DNA from: Planctomycetaceae bacterium
GTDB lineage: Bacteria > Planctomycetota > Planctomycetia > Planctomycetales > Planctomycetaceae
Assembly (NCBI GenBank): GCA_017795105.1
Contig: CP051247.1
Span: 4,868,001-4,932,000 of the forward strand
Direction: 5' to 3'
Length of the DNA: 64,000 nt
The position numbers and the translations under genes are program-made. Under the pieces are notes generated by a model. The model ran no database searches. It was not told the origin of the DNA and worked only from the letters and a program-made list of their open reading frames with translations. Every line of letters begins with the position of its first letter. Position 1 is the stretch's first letter. Shown here piece by piece: positions 62,001-64,000 of the stretch.

Positions 62001-64000
62001 TGTCGATTTTCAGTCGGCGGTCACGGTCTCCGGTCTGCTGCAGATCATCGGGGCGACCGGCAACATCAACTTCAGTGGGCCGGTGAGTGCCGGCACGATT
62101 TCACTGGCAGCCGACACACTGGAGATTCACGATGACATGACCGCCGCGACGGGTGGCGTCACGCTTTCCGCCGTCGACAGCATTCTCATCGACGCGACCA
62201 TCGAAACGACTGCGCCGGCTGCCGCCGCGATTTCGATCGAAGCCGGCCAGCTGATCGAGTTCACCGCTCAGGGGCAGGTCATCAATCAGACCGGCGGCAC
62301 CACTACGCTGACAGCCGATGATTCCACGCCTGCCGGCACAGGCCAGATCCTCATGGCCGATGGCTCGTCGATCGAAACCATGGGCGCGATCGAGATGAAC
62401 GCAGCCGGGGATATTACGGTGGCTCATGTGCTGTCGGATACGTCGCTGGTGAATGCGATTACGGTAACGAGCCGCAATGGAGCGATTATCGATGCCGGCG
62501 ATTCCGCTCGGGAGTTCGTGACAGACGGGCGGCTCACGATTCAAACGGCGACGGGCATCGGTTCAGCCGACACGCTGGAGATCAACGTCGGTGAAGTGGA
62601 TTTGGAAAACGCAGCCGGGAACATTCAGCTGACCGATGCGACGACGCTCGATATCGTTAGCATCTCGCAGACGGGACTCGGCAATGTCTCGGTCATCACA
62701 GAAACAGGCCCGATGACGGTCCTCAGCACTGGGACGGGGGGCTCGACTGTCGGCGGTTCGATCACACTCGATGCCCAGGGGGGCGGCTCTCTGCTGATCG
62801 AACAGCAGATCAGCTCGCTGGGCGGCGATGTCATGCTGCTGGCTGATACGGGCATTCAAACGGGGATGAGCGGAGCCGTGGTGACGACCGGTAACGCCGG
62901 AGCGGATGGCGGTGATCTGCAACTCGAAGTTCGCGGCACCGGCGATATTCTACTGGAACAGCGGCTCGAAACGACGGCGGCCAGCGGCGGAGCAGGTCCG
63001 GCAGGAAATGCGGGTAATGTCACCATCACCACGGCCGATGGGAGTATCTTCACCGATCGAATTCTCGCGAATGGCGGCACCGCAGCCGGCGGCGATGGGG
63101 ACGGCTCGCTGATCACGATCACGGCCAACGGCGGCTTCATCGAACTGCGGGGCGAAACAACGACCGTTGGCGATACTGATGGCGAAGTCGTGATGACCGC
63201 AACCGGATCGATTCTTGATCGAGCAGATGGTCAGACGCTGATTACCGCCGGCCGGGCTTCGTTCACGGCTGGTCAGTCGATCGGCGAAATCACCGACTTC
63301 GGGATGGCGTCCGGAAACGCGATCGATCTGCAGCTGTCAGTCGCTCTCGACCAAGCAGAGGTTCAACAGGCGGGCGGCGAGATCCATCTGCATCATACTG
63401 GCGATCTGGTCGTCTCGAATGGAGCCATTATTCTCGACGCCGATGGAGCAGCCGATCTGGTAATCACATCGACCGGTGGACTCGACATCGGTACCGATGG
63501 CACGGGGCTGATCACATCCAACGGTGATGACGTGCATCTGGTATCAGGGACCGATCTGGTTCTGCAGGATGCCGGCATCAACGTCGGCGACGGTCAGCTG
63601 CGGTTGACCGGCGTGAACGACATTCGCGACGCCTCCGGCCGTGAACTGGGTCTGCTGACCGCGCAGGATCTCTTTGTCCTCTCGGGAAGCGCTGGCGGGG
63701 AAACACGGCTGCTGACGAGTGTTGATACGCTCGACGCGGAACTCACGACGTCGGGACGGGTGCTGACGGTGATCGAGAACGACGCCATCGTCCTCAATCG
63801 CGTTCATACGGTCGACGCCGATTTCAATCTGGAAGCAGCGACGGTCGCCGCTGGTGATATCACGGTGGTCGATGTTCAGGTCGGGACCGCGACGGTGGAA
63901 CTGATCGGCACCGACAACGCAAGTCGCATCGTCGACGGTGGGGGAACAGCGCGAACGATTCAGGCCGAGTCGCTGGCGATCTCCGTGACGGATGGCTTGG
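56074..64000 (+). CDS. Giant repetitive surface protein, LEPR-XLL-like N-terminus (partial)
   Basis: One frame runs from about 56059 to the window edge without a stop, over 2,640 codons. I favour the GTG at 56074, since GGAGAGGG lies 6-9 nt upstream; ATG 56059 is the alternative. Near residue 75, IRLEERRLLSV matches the LEPR-XLL motif of giant planctomycete surface proteins. The rest is beta-strand repeat with many TxxFNxxV and LDGTxxxxxxG turns, almost without Cys, like filamentous-haemagglutinin beta-helices. Tandem units of about 75-98 residues are clearest at 60334, 60619, 60913 and 61138 (TTRF..GDV..LQTNGGG). After 62.1 kb the repeats change to Gly/Asp/Thr-rich stretches. Likely adhesin or cell-envelope fibre. 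Confidence 0.88.
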   Translation, partial: MQRNSDSQWTREQGVAGLLLSRFGLRKSAQRATSASQPEGSWGDLFLRWLGQRQPVPALVPVHRPLRTIRLEERRLLSVTAGVNGNVLEIVGDGLGSDETVRVEVDYMADTLELFDELNNNILIDGNLSVSLGSIMGGLEFDLKDGNDTIITAPIELISITVIDDLGTDDVQLTGDNTVTGGAMNIAADEITVTGDFVLGGDFTSNGAVEVLAATTFNVTGQMNFTDTVTSSTGSESLNLTTTGSVTFQDAIFDLGLLTIDSQSSVSLESLQHSGNTGQLDITNSTGVLVTGAISGFEQIDVQSSGLVDFNDAISQAPAFAAGSNIDITADSVDFDADVSGFNSITVDVGTELRIAADLFGIDQFTVTGAGQTRFNGAAIQSVSADQIDIQVDTVLDQHVTLDGESSVTLANVADGGAVSNLTIESEEITTGGISGVGTISMTAIALGPAGGNILVQGDVTNVVDVSLEATRLVTFEQTLTGTGAGTFELKSATTATFNQNSGGLSGFTQFDATAGDAVFVGALSSLGPATVTVQNSVDFQNTLSTVASLALDGNGTGAFGANVSVTGNIDITLAGNTDFDLATLSAQNLSVQNTVSVSNSANFIIGSQLSLMSSLTGAAGVNFTASADTVSIDGAIQTFDQLQLTGTTSTSLAGNISGVGALTLLGGPVELSMATITADNVAITPQVTVVNSLTIDADQATFNGVVQDSGASVTLQLIDGTDFDFNANVTGFDQLLITSAATEFNGVSNINTVALNGAGVTRIAGDPWTSIGEATFSTTVELTGAITFDAVDQLHFLNTLSGVTMADSLEILNGTAVDFVAIDNLVTLDVQATDTIDFNDTVTNVGDWITDAGVLTTVDFAQLSVDSAEFHGPVEFTQTLEILATNNVLIEGPLQGSTGAEDFTIDATDIDLGDFSQISLVTLDGSDSIRLSGTQSAATFAATTTDFTGESQLTVGTGTLTVTAETMDITGTATLTANAGIFLIPLNTNTSVGLGGTIGDPAAGTFNLTAAEIGRFASTGTMTIGRADLAATITTHELDLSGEQFDLTLLAGAGSDLNILQALTMGTNNLLVTTPTSITNADAVSATGAATIDLNAIDAITFTNNGSASTTTGQLELTSGNTITFEQSIVDVLSTTGGQLHLMTNEVQIDANSAFTTGAAGGNIVLDSAVTSQSNSLFDLSLTAGTGTVNFNDAVDSLDALTVNSADDVVFTSTITDLNLLDVTADNLTRFQGDVTGVSQLMTAATGTTQFETGIFSVGTANFGNDVLLMTSVDFTATGALTFASRVDGNAATHSLVIDADGDVRFEDEVTTLDELNVSTDAGQEIVFVGQVSMIGTLTTGAGGRTVIETDLISADVATFNNPTWIENDVVMQINGALQFTDAGESINSASSGSLDITAGSTLVDGSISNLTSLDVTAAGETRFNGDFTNVDAVQTDGGGETVFGGMQTLDIGTATFVDAVRMLDDVTIDASGAVEFQNTLDADGADVELDITSASATFTGIVSDFASLMVTAAGTTRFNANVTDVDVLQADGGGSTVFSGNQTVTIGTGTFSDQVDLEGDVTFDVGTSLGFQKLIQGTVADVDLVITSASSAPVTFGAGIADLESLLVTTAGTTRFTGDVTNVNSLQTNGGGNTLFTGTQSLQIGQATLNDAVEQEGNVDITATGAVSFLNGITGSNAAELAVDAAGTTRFTGDITDLAVLETTGGGETVFTGNQTLTIGSASFDDNVRLEGDVNLNATGAVNFNGELAGDTAAELGINSDTDVTFHDAVSDLGLLDVTALNEVRIIGTVTDVTTLDVDAATRTILETPSIAVGTAMFTGDVTVRTSLMLTAAGDVTFNDPISGEAGTEQLQIMSGEDIVFSDTISRLDTITLNATDTILFSGNLTDIGTLIATSGMGTTLDAASFNITDATFSGDVLLAQDVTFVDGTSLVFNNNVQGVTGAESLFIGPTAGDVTFVGTVSNLTDLVLNGTDDVDFQSAVTVSGLLQIIGATGNINFSGPVSAGTISLAADTLEIHDDMTAATGGVTLSAVDSILIDATIETTAPAAAAISIEAGQLIEFTAQGQVINQTGGTTTLTADDSTPAGTGQILMADGSSIETMGAIEMNAAGDITVAHVLSDTSLVNAITVTSRNGAIIDAGDSAREFVTDGRLTIQTATGIGSADTLEINVGEVDLENAAGNIQLTDATTLDIVSISQTGLGNVSVITETGPMTVLSTGTGGSTVGGSITLDAQGGGSLLIEQQISSLGGDVMLLADTGIQTGMSGAVVTTGNAGADGGDLQLEVRGTGDILLEQRLETTAASGGAGPAGNAGNVTITTADGSIFTDRILANGGTAAGGDGDGSLITITANGGFIELRGETTTVGDTDGEVVMTATGSILDRADGQTLITAGRASFTAGQSIGEITDFGMASGNAIDLQLSVALDQAEVQQAGGEIHLHHTGDLVVSNGAIILDADGAADLVITSTGGLDIGTDGTGLITSNGDDVHLVSGTDLVLQDAGINVGDGQLRLTGVNDIRDASGRELGLLTAQDLFVLSGSAGGETRLLTSVDTLDAELTTSGRVLTVIENDAIVLNRVHTVDADFNLEAATVAAGDITVVDVQVGTATVELIGTDNASRIVDGGGTARTIQAESLAISVTDGL

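Noticed and set aside
56056..63807. Many short minus-strand ORFs across the giant gene
   Set aside because: All are Ser/Val/Pro- or Arg-rich mirror frames of the repeat protein; the plus frame is continuous and explains the region.

Overview
The window reads as chromosomal DNA of a planctomycete, most likely order Planctomycetales. This is inferred from gene content only, since no rRNA is present. The markers are a PVC-type membrane-bound dehydrogenase fused to HEAT repeats and a cytochrome c domain, a DUF1501 protein, four secreted sulfatases, TPR-sulfotransferases, FG-GAP and PQQ-propeller secreted proteins, a giant surface protein with an LEPR-XLL-like N-terminus, and short GC-rich hairpin repeats between genes.

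Layout. 1-9.2 kb: the end of an esterase, the dehydrogenase/cytochrome protein, a Nudix hydrolase, a small BON-like protein behind a clear promoter, an HD-GYP protein, endonuclease IV and a type II NADH dehydrogenase. 9.3-12.3 kb: a PQQ-propeller protein, then rpsL-rpsG with its own promoter and terminator, and a CbiX-like chelatase. 12.4-25.2 kb: a long co-directional cluster headed by a FadR-type GntR regulator with a palindrome over its own -10 element. It contains a ribulokinase, a fucose/arabinose isomerase-like enzyme, a sodium:solute symporter, a DHDPS-family lyase, an FG-GAP protein, an iduronate-sulfatase-like enzyme and a sulfatase-sialidase fusion. The cluster ends at a hairpin shared with a convergent tRNA-Leu(CAA). 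I read it as a desulfation, import and catabolism operon for a sulfated glycan. 25.6-39.7 kb: an arylsulfatase, coproheme decarboxylase, a MerR/B12-type regulator divergent from a sigma-70-family factor, a response regulator, a DUF1501 protein, an Ig-like secreted protein, a Ser/Thr kinase-apt-orphan operon, a fourth sulfatase and an FHA protein.

40.0-50.4 kb is the most distinctive part. A TPR-sulfotransferase, a 1353-residue protein (TPR, GT9-like, GT2-like, sulfotransferase, methyltransferase) and a TylF-like methyltransferase lie directly upstream of fliD and fliS. This suggests a machine that builds a sulfated, methylated glycan on the flagellar filament or cap. FliD itself is enlarged by tandem repeats. 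50.4-51.1 kb is a repeat-rich patch with a GxxExxY gene broken by one in-frame TAG. 51.1-55.6 kb (minus strand) holds a Dabb protein, hpt, a DacZ-like diadenylate cyclase and two secreted planctomycete proteins. From 56.07 kb to the window edge runs one open frame of more than 2,640 codons encoding a repetitive surface protein.

All function calls come from reading motifs by eye. No database search was run.
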